Assembly: GCA_022453515.1 (NCBI GenBank)
Contig: JAJNNY010000001.1
Coordinates: 1,302,001-1,366,000 of the forward strand
DNA length: 64,000 nt
From: Astrocystis sublimbata
Lineage: Eukaryota > Ascomycota > Sordariomycetes > Xylariales > Xylariaceae
Direction of reading: 5' to 3'
Positions 13,027 to 24,990 of the stretch are shown piece by piece; the first letter of the stretch is position 1; every line of letters begins with the position of its first letter. The notes below the pieces were generated by a model. That model was given only the letters and a program-made list of their open reading frames with translations, was not told where the DNA came from and searched no databases. Both the position numbers and the translations under genes were made by a program.

Positions 13027-14621
13027 CTAACTTTCGCATCCCGCCGCTGCCTGATTAAGTTGGCTTGTCATTGTGGCCATTGAAACTTCTCCTCTTACAA
13101 CTTTGAGCGGCCATTCCATTGCCCAAGAACATCTCAGGGGCATCGCATTAACGATACCGTTTATGCTGAATTTCAGGACATCTCGTTTGTTGGTACCTCG
13201 GCTCCACCACATATGGTCGATAAAACCCAACACGCACAGTATGCGAGCATAGAGTACGAGGGCCAGTGGCTCACCAGCCTCTAGCATTGCAACTGAACGG
13301 TCGGTTGTCAGTTATTGTCCTTCAAAATGTACAAAAGCGTATGTTACGGGAATCTCGAGCTGTTGCTCCTCAATAGTGTTGCTGTGTATTGTTGGCTAGG
13401 TTGGGTGATTGAGTGAGGTGCATTCAATTCCACTTACTATACTGAGGCTTCATCCGGACCGCCATGGTGAAGACCAGTCTTTGAAGGATAGTATTAGTCT
13501 GACCAAGACATAGTGCCACATACAGACCGATTATGCAGTCGGCTGTGTCCCTATACACATCTGCTTCGTTGGTCGGCATGGCGTCGACATGAAAGGCTTC
13601 TAGTAGCATTGCTAGATCCTGTCGTATGTGGTGCAGGAGCGGGTGATCGGCCTGGATGCTGCTGTTGCTCTGGGGATCCAAGTAGATAGCTTGTGGGTCA
13701 TAGCCTGCTTTGGAAAGCCAACCATCGTACTGCCGGTGAAGGGCGCAGCATCCACGGACCAAGGCAAAAACGCTCGAGGGGATGCGATAGGTGTCCGACG
13801 ACGTCGCGGACCTCCGGTGCGCAAGTTGCCAGGACGTAATGCAAAGCATGAAAGCGGTCACAAACACAGGCTCTGCGAGAGACTGATCGATAGTGCCGAG
13901 GGAGTATCGATGCTTCGTCAAGGTTCGGTCAAGGTAGTGGTTCACGGCGACTTCCAACTTGTGATCCTGAGGCATGAGATCGTTCATATGTATGGCTGCA
14001 AGGGTGAGTAAGGCGTCGAGCAGCAGGTCGGACTCGAAAGCCATCTGGGGCACCTTGTCGAGCCAAAGTTCTTTGCTCGAGTAGCCATAAGTTGCCGGTA
14101 GCTCGAGAGCGGCAAATTGCGTGTAGTGGTACATGAGGCGCATTTCCAACTGCCGCTGGCCGGGGTTGGCGGATGCTCCCGTGGGCCGGGTGGTCAGGCT
14201 CGGGGCCGGCATATTTGAGTTGAGCTGGACGACGCTTGCGTCACCCGCATGACTCGAGCCGGAGCTCGAGGACTCCCTGTTACTGTGCCGCGTCCGAGAC
14301 GAGGGCACTGTTGGATATTCACAGCTCTCGATATCCAGATATCTCTTCGCGCAGTTACCGCAAACGGGTTTTGCTTCGTCGCACTAGGCATGGCCAAGAG
14401 CCCGATCAGTTAGCCGGCGGAACTTTGAAGAGAGGCATGCCAAGGAAGAGTCTTGGACAATGGGCATAACTTGTCAAGCATACCTTGATCTTGCGTTGCT
14501 TGCATGTCCGGCAGCCGTGGCGCGATTTGCGCAGGCGAACCCTTACAGAGACGGTCATTTGCTGTGAGGGCTCTATCGGCTCTATCGTTTCCATCGGGTC
14601 TATTGACTCCATAGTCTCCAT
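13027..14621 (-). CDS. Zn2Cys6 (C6 zinc cluster) transcription factor
   Basis: Nuclear DNA-binding regulator of about 449 residues. Exons are 14621-14484, 14383-13438 and 13292-13027, with GTATGC and GTAAGT donors and consistent phases (0, 1). The zinc cluster straddles the first intron: CRTCKQRKIK before and CDEAKPVCGNCAKR after, giving C-X2-C-X6-C-X6-C-X2-C-X9-C, complete with all six cysteines. Together with the preceding RKSRHG it resembles the sterol-uptake-control-like subgroup of fungal C6 proteins. The middle region (MYHYTQF, LLLDALLTLAAIHMNDL) matches the usual fungal-specific regulatory domain. The third exon supplies the LEAGEPLALVLYA block typical of the C-terminus. The listed frame continues upstream to a TTG, so the first true ATG (14621) is used; an in-frame TAG lies just upstream. 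The target is unknown; the adjacent aldolase-domain gene is one candidate. Confidence 0.9.
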
Positions 14622-16886
14622 AGTCTCCCGCGTCTGAGGGATTTCAAATTCTGTCAAGTCCAGCTAGTTGGGTCGTCGGGCGTTGTTCGGTCCCGGATTC
14701 TCGGATTCGCAAGTTCTCAGCGCTGCTTTATACGTACACACTACAATCTCGCGAAATGGCGGTTTGAGGCGGGTGTGGAGAGTGTCAGGTCGAGCGTCAG
14801 AAGCGGCATATGCCATGTGGGCTTTACCCATACCCCGGCAGAGCTGGGCTAATTAAAACGACATGGTTGGATATAAGCCCCCTAGAAACAGACTGGCCCA
14901 GATATACCGTGCGCGGCGAGAGTGGTACTCCGTATCTCGAACGCGGACGATGTCTGGAAAGAGAGACGCCCACACACATATACCTAGCGGGCTACGGTAG
15001 GACGAGCGAGGATGAGGTAGGAGCACCAGGCTCGCTCGCAGGTCTTACGCGGTACACTAATCATAGTCTCATAAGCGACTTGGGGGTTCGCGGCCGGCAG
15101 AGATTCCCCACAAAGTCCTGCAGGCTAGGGTCGGTCGAGGCAGGTCATCGAAAGACGCCCTCCATACCATGTAATCCAAGATGATTCTGATACAATCATC
15201 ACGTAAGCTGGGACTCTTCGTTCGAACATTCGGATATTGCCAGAGTGGCTTGCCGCTCTGCCCATGGAGCCAATTATGCTCATGTGTTGGGTGCCTCTAC
15301 GGTTGTCATCTGGTCTCCATGCAGGAGTTGATGCAGGAGGCATTCTGGCTGGCAGGGCGAGAGCAGGGCACGGCCCGGCCCACCATACGATAGTCGTCTC
15401 TCCCGCTGCTGATAGCACCGTAAAGTTGCTACGCTACGGCCGGAGCAAATGGCCGACTGTAGCGTGATCTCTCATGGTTGCTTTGCTTTACTCGGCTTGC
15501 CTGAGTATATATGTTGGGGTGCCGATCGTCATCGGCATTGTCGTGACTCCTCGAGACTCCTCGTCTTTTAGTAGGAGCAGGCAGCAGGCAGCACGATAGC
15601 AATACCTATGCGTCCGCGAGAAGTACGGTACTGTGGCAGTAGAACGGCACAGGCTCGACAGGCATGGCAGGATGGAACCAGGAGACGATCAGGAGATGGC
15701 CAAGGTGCCAGGCACGCCAGGCTGCCACTATGTGACCATGCTAAGGTGCGGAATACCTACATGCTAGGTCCGCTAGGTAAGGCGAGGGAAGGTTATCGCC
15801 GACACTACCTGCTTTTGGCAGAATGGGGTACCTTGTACCTTTTATGAGCTGTAGCTCCATCACCTTGGCGCCCGAATCTAGGTAGCCCCTGAATACGCTG
15901 AATTGCGTGAAGGATTGAGCTCACCATAAATAAGGTAAGGTTCATTGTTGTTCTAGAAAGTTGTTTGTAAGCCGATGATAGGTACCTCCAGGCTAGGTAT
16001 GATCTGCAGGCGTCAGCTGTAGCCGAGTGCTCCGAAGTTCTGTCTGGCGTTCGGTAGGGCTGCGCCAGACTGCGCCACGCAGCCACGCAGCGATGAGATG
16101 AGCGATAAGCGAGATAACGATAAGGCGCGGATGAGCCACTTTGCTGATGCGAGAGAGCTGATGCAACAAGTTGCAACAGTGACGAAGGAGCAGACGGACT
16201 AGGTACCTAGGTATGACGTTGCCAGTTGGTGGGGTCCCCTGCCTGCACCGTCGCTATGAAGTAGGTAGACTTGGAAGCTTACCTTAGATAGAACACCAGA
16301 GCCCGCGCAGGCCGGCGCAATCTCGCAAGAAGCTCTTGGGCTTGGAGGCAACCGAGCAACCATGCTTTTTCTTTTCCATCATCCATGACCTCGTTGCTCG
16401 CTGTGGTCCCCTCAAGGCATGGACAAAACCACGTTGGTATGCATACCTTACCTACTTCTGCAATGCACCAATTGCGACTTGGACTGGCTGACTGACTGAC
16501 TGCTGCAGCCCAATGGAGGCACGAATACCTAACCTAACGGCACCTATACCCTGCATCTAGGCATCGAGGTCGAAGCGCCACCATTCACCACTCTCCTCCA
16601 CCGACCTCGATTTCAACTTCACATCTGCTTGTCTCCCTCCGGTCCTTGCATGGTCTGGTCACTGGCCAGCATCATACGAGGCATACAGAGCATAGGTACT
16701 TATTTATATACCTACCTGGGAACAGTCCTGCTTCCCCGGCCCTTCCTCGCTATCCCTCGTTGCATGCGTTGCATACAACGCACTGTCGCACACACACATC
16801 ACGGATTAGTTACCCAACTCCAGTCCGAACAGTACTTCAGCGGTTAGGCAGGCGCTGCAGCTGCAGGTGCTGCCGGCGCTGCCGAA
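14622..16886. other. Divergent promoter region between the C6 regulator and the arrestin gene
   Basis: This 2.27 kb between divergently transcribed genes has no supported coding sequence. The stretch 15.5-16.9 kb has many short repeats of GGTAGGTA/TACCTA type, including a perfect TACCTAGGTA palindrome at 16204-16213, and a GACT repeat near 16490. The final ~250 bases are C/T-rich and probably the leader of the arrestin gene. Confidence 0.55.
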
Positions 16887-18437
16887 ATGTCTATACGCAT
16901 CGCACTCGACAAACCTCCCGAGTTCTACACGAATCTCGACTTCATCAGCGGCCGCGTCATCATCGTGCTCCAGCGCCCCGAGACCATTGGCAATATCATC
17001 GTCAAGCTGGAGGGCGAGTCTCGCACCGCTCTGATCCTTCGGTCTGATCCTCGCAACGAGTACAACGACCCAGCAAACAGCGTAGCCGAGAACCACAAGA
17101 TTCTCTACCGAGTCTTCCAGGTCTACCCCGACGACGGCGTTGCCCTGTCCTTCCAGCCAGGCTTGCACGAATTCAAATTCGACTTCAAGGTCCCGCTCAA
17201 CAACATCTGCCATGATGCGCGCGCCATCAGTGCCGTCATGGGTATCGGCGGCGTCGGCGGCGGCGGGAACGGCGGCCTCCTGGGCAAGGGCTTCCGCACC
17301 ATGGACGGATCAAAGCAGCTGATGCTCGCTCACGTCAAGTCTACGCTCCCTCCCTCCCTCACCGGATTCCCCCAGCAAGCCGAGATACGCTACTACATCA
17401 AGGTTACCATACAGCGCCCCGGCATATTCAAGGAGAACTGGCGCTATCAGATCGGGCTCAAATTTCTGCCCATCGAGCCACCGCGGTCCGACTCGCAGAA
17501 GCAGGAAGCCTTCGCCCGCCGCCCTTTCACCTTCAAGCCGCGCACCCCGCTTACGGCCAAGCGGTCCTTCTTTGGCAAGATGCCGTCCAATAACCCTGAT
17601 GGACCGGGAACCTGCCCCGCAGTCGAGGTCTCGGCGCGGTTACCGTTTCCCTCCATCCTCACATGCAACGAGCCGGTTCCTTTGCGCCTGATCGCCAAGA
17701 AACTCGCGCCCGTGCAAGAACTGGTACATCTGACGGCGCTGGAGATAGCCCTGGTCGGCTTCACCCACGTGCGCGTGGCCAATTTTGAAAAGGTCGAGCG
17801 AACAGTATGGGTTGTAGCGTCCGCGCTCCACCTCTCCATACCCCTCGGATCTGCCACCGACGCCGTTGACACCGAGTTCGAGGTGCCGAACACAGCATGG
17901 GCGACGCATCGACTCCCCAACACCGTCGCGCCCTCCTTCCGAACTTGCAACCTCATGCGACGGTACGAGCTCGAAGTGAAGATGAGCTTAAGCTGGGGCT
18001 TGCAGGGGTCAAGAAGCGTCATGCCGCAAATCATTTCGCTTCCACTGACCTTCTCAAAAGTCGAGGTGTTCTCCGGCATCAAGCCACCTGCTGCGCTGGT
18101 CTCCGCAGTCAATACAAATACAGCTACAGCCCCGACCACTGCCGGTCCAAGCGTGAGTGTTGCAGGCCCTTCCTCCAACGGCAACGGCAACGGCCCGGCC
18201 CCGCGACCTCCGCCTCGCCCGAGCACCACTGGCGGGCCGCCGATACCGCCGAGAGCTACCGACCCGCTGTATCCGCCACAACTCGGGCCGGACAACACTC
18301 CTGCCTACGATGACGCGCCGCCACCGAGTTACGACGAGGCCATGGCCGAGTCTCTGACCGTGTCGCAAGACCGCCCTGCCTATAGCGGCGTTACGGCAGA
18401 GAATGCGCCCAGCACGATGCCGCCGGAGAAACATTAG
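16887..18437 (+). CDS. Arrestin-domain PPxY protein (ART-type trafficking adaptor)
   Basis: Intronless 516-residue protein with an arrestin fold, predicted to act at endomembranes and the plasma membrane as an adaptor that recruits a Rsp5/Nedd4-type ubiquitin ligase to cargo transporters. The N-terminal arrestin domain starts immediately (IRIALDKPPEFYTNLDFISG, then VIIVLQRPE and IVKLEGESRT) and reaches about residue 210 with GIFKENWRYQIGLKF. The C-terminal arrestin domain covers about 245-410 (VEVSARLPFPSILTCNEPVP, YELEVKMSLSWGLQG). The tail from about 420 is Pro/Gly/Asn-rich and disordered and contains PPSY at residues 479-482 followed by acidic residues, a WW-domain ligand. A Gly-rich loop (GIGGVGGGGNGG) interrupts the first domain. 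The ATG follows a C/T-rich leader and begins directly with the domain. Cargo cannot be deduced. It is convergent with the IDH gene. Confidence 0.9.
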   Translation: MSIRIALDKPPEFYTNLDFISGRVIIVLQRPETIGNIIVKLEGESRTALILRSDPRNEYNDPANSVAENHKILYRVFQVYPDDGVALSFQPGLHEFKFDFKVPLNNICHDARAISAVMGIGGVGGGGNGGLLGKGFRTMDGSKQLMLAHVKSTLPPSLTGFPQQAEIRYYIKVTIQRPGIFKENWRYQIGLKFLPIEPPRSDSQKQEAFARRPFTFKPRTPLTAKRSFFGKMPSNNPDGPGTCPAVEVSARLPFPSILTCNEPVPLRLIAKKLAPVQELVHLTALEIALVGFTHVRVANFEKVERTVWVVASALHLSIPLGSATDAVDTEFEVPNTAWATHRLPNTVAPSFRTCNLMRRYELEVKMSLSWGLQGSRSVMPQIISLPLTFSKVEVFSGIKPPAALVSAVNTNTATAPTTAGPSVSVAGPSSNGNGNGPAPRPPPRPSTTGGPPIPPRATDPLYPPQLGPDNTPAYDDAPPPSYDEAMAESLTVSQDRPAYSGVTAENAPSTMPPEKH

Positions 18438-19608
18438 TCGGGAAACCACGAGGAGGGGTCCGGAAATAAACCTCTTCGACGTATGTGAGACAACTAAAAT
18501 CAGAGCAGTCTGCATAGCGCGGCTGTTTCGGGTAGCGCAAGATGAACGAACCCATGAGTGGAAGGAACAGAAGAGGCGCTGAGGACTTGGAAATGTGGAT
18601 GGATGATACCCCCTTTATTTATTTTCTTTGAGACGACGGACTAGCTAGGTACATTACGTAGCTGCCTATGTGGTGCCGTTTATTCTATGGCATGGCATCT
18701 GGGTGCTGCCCAAATTAGAGGGTGGCGCCCAACGACTCGGATACAGGAATTTCGGCGTTAAAGGAGTGTTTATATTCATGTGCAGAGGCATGATCGCCTG
18801 CTGGGCCCGCTCACACGCATGGGAAACCAAATATCGGCAATCACGTATCTATACCAAACGAAGTATTCCGTAAAAGACGCCTGTACTAGGCGTTGTAGTG
18901 TCGAAGTAGTGGAACGTGCTGTAAACCTGAACGTGTGTAAAATATCAGGTCCTTTGCACGCTGTGATTGGAACCACATATTTTATGTTCGTGCTTATAAC
19001 GAGGGCTGTTCGGCTGTTCGTTATTAGAATTGCATTCTGCGATTTCATTTGCGAACTGATTTCCCTGGCCCATGCTATCTACGGGCAGGGAAATAAATAC
19101 TTACCGAAGGTTGGAAAAGATCATTAAGCTCAGCCAAACCTTGAACCAGCTCGCCAGCTACGATGCGTGCTCCGATAATCCTTCACTTATCTTAAATTTA
19201 CAGATGCAGAAAGTTTTTTGTCATTTGGTAAGTTTTTTCCCCCCATGCGATGCTATGAATAGATCAAGGTAAAATGCGTAGTCTATATACATCGGTTGCT
19301 TCGATCTAAGGAGGCCCAAGATACAAACAAGATCTGATCTAGCAAGTGGCATATGAATGTTCAACAGATGGTGTAGCTTCTTCTCTGAATGTGCCCGTTT
19401 TTGTATCAGAATCGCTCTATGCAACGAAAGACACGAAGGATAGATTGGTATCACGTATTCGGGAGGTTATTCTCGTGGGATTGCCATTGGCTTTTAGATC
19501 CAGTGCAAATGCACTTTCTCGTCGCATGCACGTACGTGCGATGGACGGGCATCGTGTACCCAAGCCATGATGGCGCGGTCAGGAGCCAAAACTTCTGTGG
19601 ATTTTAGC
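18438..19608. other. Intergenic region between convergent arrestin and IDH genes
   Basis: No supported gene. This 1.2 kb must hold both 3' ends; short overlapping frames on both strands at 18.7-19.6 kb are not recognisable. Confidence 0.55.
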
Positions 19609-21397
19609 TTATAGCTTCTCCTTGAGGACGTCCTTCATGCGCTTCTCGACAGCGTTCAAGTACTCGGTAGTTGTGACGTAGTCAGCGCGGCTGGTCTTGC
19701 CGCAGGCCAGAGCCAAATCCTTGGTCATGACGCCGTCGATGTCGACGGTGTCGATACAGGCCTTCTCAAGCGACTCGGCGAAAGCGACGAGCTCGGGGGT
19801 GTCGTCGAGCTTGCCGCGCTGGATCAGGCCCCGGGTCCAGGCGAAGATGCTCGCGATCGGGTTGGTTGACGTCTCGCGGCCCTTCTGGTGCTCGCGGTAG
19901 TGTCGCGTCACGGTGCCGTGGGCCGCCTCAGACTCGAACGACTTGCCGTCGGGTGTGATGAGCACCGAGGTCATGAGGCCGAGCGAGCCGAAACCTTGGG
20001 CGACAATGTCGGATTGCACGTCACCGTCGTAGTCTGGAAGTTTCGCAGTCAGCGCGCCGAAACCAGGTTGATGATAATGGCGTGAACGGAAAACTTACTC
20101 TTCAGGGCCATGATGTATCCACCAGTGCTCTTGATCATCTGGGCGACCATGTCATCGATGAGGCGGTGCTCGTACCAGATGTTCTTGGCCTCGAATTGGG
20201 TCTTGTACTGAGAGTCGTACAGCTCCTGGAAGATGTCCTTGAATCTTCCATCGTACTTCTTCAGAATTGTGTTCTTGGTACTCATGTAAAGGGGCAGCTC
20301 CTTGTCGAGCGCAAGCTTGAAGCTGGCATGAGCAAAGCCGACGATACTCTCATCCGTGTTGTACTGCGTCTGCGAAACACCACCGCCCGACTTGAACTGG
20401 AAAACCTCGAGCTCCTCGGGCTGGCCGCCCTCGGGAGTAAAGACCATGCTCAACTTGCCGGGGCCGGGAATGACCCGGTCCTTGGCGCGGTACTGGTCAC
20501 CGAAGGCATGGCGTCCGATGATGATGGGCTTCTTCCAGCCCTGTACTAATCGGGGAATGCGGGGGATAACGATGGGTTCGCGGAAGACGGTGCCACCAAG
20601 CGCGTTTCGGATCGTGCCGTTGGGAGACAGCCACACTATCAGACAAATCGCACGTCAGCAAACATCCCTCGATGTGCAGCAAGGGGAGAGTGATGCAGTC
20701 GCGGAGAAGCTTGGTTGGTGCGAGAGGGCCAGCATGCCGTACGACAAGCCATACAATGCTACAGTATTATGCGGCCCTGCGACAAAGGGATGCGGGGTCG
20801 CATATGCCTGCCATGGATGACGATGATGTCGCATGCCACATGCCCATGCAAGTAATATTGTGTATGACTGCAGCTGGGCCGCAGTGGGAGAGTAGCAGCC
20901 ATGGCGGCTTTAGGTAGGATACTGCATGAAGATCTCGATGGGCATCTACGCGGATCGACTTGGCTTGGCTTACTTTGCTTGAGCTTGAACTCCTCGACAC
21001 GAGCCTCATCGGGAGTGATGGTGGCGCACTTGACACCGACGGAGTACTTCTTGATGGCCTCAGCAGCATCATGGGTGACCTGGTCGTTGGTCTCGTCGCG
21101 GTACTCGAGGCTGAGATCGTAGTACTTGAGGTCGATGTCGAGGTAGGGCAGGATGAGCTTGTCCTTGATGTCCTGCCAGATAACCCTGGTCATCTCGTCG
21201 CCATCGAGCTCGACAACCGGGTTCTTGACCTTGATCTTCGGCGCCATGTTGGATCTGGACTGGTGGAATAGACGAACTAGGCCGACGGGTAGGGCGGGCG
21301 AGGGTCGGGAGAGAGGAAGGCGGGAGAGTGGTAGCGCCGATCTGGGCAGAGAGGATGGCCGGATGAGACGGGCGGCGGATGGGAACACAGCACTCAT
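19609..21397 (-). CDS. IDP1: NADP-dependent isocitrate dehydrogenase, probably mitochondrial
   Basis: Homodimeric NADP-isocitrate dehydrogenase converting isocitrate to 2-oxoglutarate with NADPH formation; about 461 residues. Exons are 21397-20974, 20635-20099 and 20033-19609, with GTAAGC and GTAAGT donors and both introns in phase 1. The first ~50 residues are Arg/Ser/Leu/Pro-rich without acidic residues, a typical mitochondrial transit peptide ending near FHQSRSN. The mature enzyme begins [20 protein letters not shown] and continues with [20 protein letters not shown] and the signature [20 protein letters not shown] formed across the second junction. The long first intron (338 nt) is unusual here. 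A second in-frame ATG at 21247 sits exactly before the mature enzyme, in good context (A at -3, G at +4), so a non-mitochondrial form is possible. The C-terminus is EKL, only a weak resemblance to a peroxisomal tripeptide. Confidence 0.96.
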
Positions 21398-24203
21398 CGT
21401 GTTGGCGGGGAAAAAGAAAGAGTGCACGAAAATATACTTTGCGTTGTCGCTGCGACACGACGAGGACTGCCGAGCGCTGCTGCTGAGACCAGTGGCGGAA
21501 CAGCCGAGGAAGCCAATGGCAGCGACGAGTGCAGCCGACCTGCAGGATCCGTCGCGGGCCAAAGGGACGACGAGTGTCGCGGGTACTGGTGGCTACCGGT
21601 GGGCGGTTGCGAGGGTGCCGGGTTCAGTCTACGACATGAACGTGCATATAAAGGGCTCGAGATGTCCTGTCTGTCCTGGCGCTGCTGCACTTACACACAC
21701 GAGATCTCAGATCGCAAGATGAAGCTCAGTCGACGAGTGACGCAGCGGCCAATGAGCAACGTAGGCTGGCGAGGCGGTAGCAGAGAATAAAAAGAAATCA
21801 GATTCAAAGGTATTGAGGGTCCTGGGTCGCCGATGACGGAGCCAAGCTAGTTCAAGCCCGTCTCATTTACCAAATACTGTGTCGAAACCGAAATGAGAGG
21901 CGGGGAGGAGCTGATTGTCTCTCACTTTCACACACACCTCTTTCTTTAAGTCCCTTGTGGTAGTCGGAGATCTTGGTTTCCTGGCGTACCTGGTCTGGTC
22001 TGGTCTGGGACCAGTCAGTCCCAACGATGGCGTCCCGCGCCCCTCACTGCCTTATATAGCCGTTTGCGACGAACCATCAAGGCCCCAAAGGACCTCGTCA
22101 CGGGTCAACCCGTGCAACGGGGTATGCGGGCTGGTCCAAAGTGGCAGCTGTCTACCCAGCAAGGCGGTATGTTGGGGTACTGCCATGATGCTGACCGTGG
22201 TACCGGACGCGGTGGTCGAGGTATTTACCGGTAGGCCAGGCTCGCTATTTGTCGGTTGCCGTCGAGGACGCCTGTTCAGGCCCCAGGGTAATACTGAGAT
22301 GCAACAAGACGCAACAAAGTGAGGGGGATCCCCCGCATTCTGCCGATCGTGCCTCGTCGCTTGTCCTGCTTTACGTATATGCTACGGTTGCTGCTACGGT
22401 GGTCGAGGTGCGCGGTGATGCCGAGAGAAGCACATGGCCATACACCACGCCACTTGACTGGCCATTTCACATTCCGCAGCTGCCGGTTTGTGTGTGTTTG
22501 ATGCTGTGGATGCTACCTTGAGCGGTTGAATGATCTGCCCATCTTGTCCAGATGTGCGATTGCGAGACTCACCATCGACACGACACCTTCGCTCTCTGAC
22601 ATCCAGAATAGTAAGAAGAGTTCCCACTGGGCAACCCAACCTTCCTGTCGGTCTCAGCAGAGGTGTGAGAAACTGGGTGAGGTTCCAGCCTTCGATCAAC
22701 ACCACCTGAGCGAGAATGAGAATAGGCCTCCATGAGCGGACAGTGAGCGGAAAGCATCGACATTCCTAAATAGCACCTTGCCTATTCGAAAGCTTGTGCT
22801 TCTGCACACCCGGCTTGCGCACCTTTAATAATAAAAAAGGTGCTTAGACACTGGGGACTGACTGGAAGCTCTATCCCAACGGCCCGACCACAACCTACCA
22901 GCGCCTACCTACCTAGTCCACGCGTTGATTAGCCAGCGGCACGGCAGGTGGAATGGTACCTGGCTCGCCTGGTTAGATTGCGTTAGCTCAGATTACTGAA
23001 CTCGCGGGCATGGATGGGATGGATGCATTGCGCATTGCGCATTGTGTCCTCCGCCCACACCAGGTCTTCAGGGTCTTCTTCCCCGCCCTGCCTGGGGCCT
23101 GGATACCTGGCCGTCAAGTTTGTCAGTCCAGCTAGCATATCATCAGTAAATGAAAAATGTGCGAATACACCGGGAAACCAGATGTACGGGCTGTGAATTG
23201 CAAAGCTTCATTGTTGTTGTTCTCCCGTCCAACGCGAACGCACCGACCTATGGTGGCAGAAAGCGACAAACAGACGAGGTTGGGGAGGGGGCCGAGGGGG
23301 CTGCTGGAACGGCGGTTAGCTAGATGCTTACCTAGGAAGTACCTAGGTAGGTATGCCTCGAGCGAGCCTGGCACAACGCCTGGGTCGGGTACCGATGCGC
23401 AAAACCTACACGTTCATCCCTCACAATCCAATCAAATCTTTATTTTCAGGAAGAAATAATTTGCTGAGGTGTGTTTGTTTTACAGCTCAATGTTATCTAT
23501 ATACTTAGGTATTTTCCTGGTTGGCTCGGTAGGTATATGCTTTTGAATAGGCAGTCCAGTCCAGCCAGTGAGGCAAGAGAAGACAATAACAGAAAGACAG
23601 AGAGAGATGGGCTGGTGTTAGTGACGGGAGGAATACTACTAGTCGACCAGCCCGGGCGCTCTAGCTCTCAGGCTTTACCTAGGTAGAATCATACCTGCAA
23701 AACACCAGCTGCACCCACCTACTTACACCCCAAAGCTCAAGCAAGCTGTTTTGAGCGACTTCCCGGATGTCACCCTAACTCTAACTCGTGCCTGGCCTTG
23801 TCTTCTCTTTGGCTCACTTGGGCAGCCAGCATAACGCGAAACGCGAACCGAGTTGACCTGCTCCTACTCCTCCGTCCTGTGCGACCGGCATTCCTCATCT
23901 CTCCAACCCAGACACATTGTTGCGCCGACAGTCCTCCCAGGCATCCAGGCTAGAGAAGCCCCCCTGTAGCCCGCCCGATATGCTTGTTTACTGCTGAACC
24001 TCGTCGACACTCTGGTCGACGTGCACCCAGCTTTCTTTTTCCATTGCTCATATTCCTCCCCAGCTTCAATCCATTCCGCTTTCCAATCCCTCTCTCTATC
24101 CCTTCTTCTACCTCGATACTCTCCGAATCACCTAATCTGTCGCGTAATTTTAATATATACCTACTTAATATCACCTATATCAAACACCCCATCATATAAC
24201 ACA
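21398..24203. other. 2.8 kb divergent intergenic region
   Basis: This region lies between the divergent IDH and peroxiredoxin genes. No supported gene. Minus-strand frames at 22.39-22.76 kb look slightly protein-like but lack a start, splice partners or known motifs. It contains perfect TACCTAGGTA palindromes at 23340-23349 and 23676-23685 and a (TGGTC)n stretch near 21990. The last 200 bases before the peroxiredoxin ATG are strongly C/T-rich. Confidence 0.55.
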
Positions 24204-24990
24204 ATGCCCGTCGAGCTTCGGAAGCGCAAGGCGCCTGCGCCCGCGCCCGTCCCAGAGCGACCTGCGAAGAAGCAGTCCAAGGTCGCAAAGGCAGCCGCCA
24301 AGGTCAAAACAACCGTCAAAGCCGCTGTTGCCAAACCTGCTGCTGATACCAACGGCTCATCCAAATCCGGAAAGCCTGTCGTCGGCGAAACCATCACTCT
24401 CGATGGTTTTGGCGGCGAGGTTGAGACCAATGATGGCATCAAGACGGATCTCAAAGCTCTCGTAGACGAGAGTGAGGCAGGTGTCGTGCTTTTCACGTAC
24501 CCCAAGGCCTCCACGCCCGGTTGTGAGTACTAAGCAGCGATGACAATGGTTTTCGAAAGTTCAATAACTTATCACGAGCACAGGCACCAACCAAGTCTGT
24601 CTCTTTCGAGACTCATACGCGGATCTCACCAAGGACGGGCTTCTCATCTACGGTCTCTCCGCAGACTCGCCAAAGGCGAACACCACCTTCAAGACCAAGC
24701 AGAATCTGACATATCCGCTCCTCTGCGACCCCAGCCAAACCTTGATCGGGGCCATCGGTCTCAAGAAGACGCCAAAGGGCACCACCCGTGGCGTCTTCGT
24801 CGTGGACAAGAGCGGCAAGGTCCTGCTTGCGGAGCCCGGCAGCCCTGCTGGTACTGTAGATGCGGTCAAGAAGCTTGTCGCGTCTGGCACCATTGCCGTT
24901 GCGAAAAAGGAGGCTGCTGACAAGCCTACTAACGGGAAAGCTGCCGAGGACAAGAAGACTGCGGAGATTGCGGACAAGGAAGCTGAATGA
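24204..24990 (+). CDS. Peroxiredoxin, PrxQ/BCP type with basic N-terminal tail (Dot5-like)
   Basis: Thioredoxin-dependent thiol peroxidase of about 241 residues. Exons are 24204-24522 and 24584-24990; the intron has a GTGAGT donor and ACAG acceptor and splits the peroxidatic cysteine codon. Joining restores TPGCTNQVCLFRD, with peroxidatic Cys107 and a second cysteine five residues on, the atypical two-Cys arrangement of the BCP/PrxQ class. The thioredoxin-fold core runs from about 60 (VVGETITLDGFGG) to about 215 (GVFVVDKSGKVLLAEPGS). The first ~55 residues are Lys/Ala/Pro-rich (RKRKAPAPAPVP, RPAKKQSK), like the nuclear yeast Dot5 extension, so nuclear localisation is likely. The C-terminal ~35 residues are Lys/Ala/Glu-rich and charged. 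It may share a control region with the divergent NADPH-producing IDH, which would suit redox metabolism, though 2.8 kb separates them. Confidence 0.93.
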
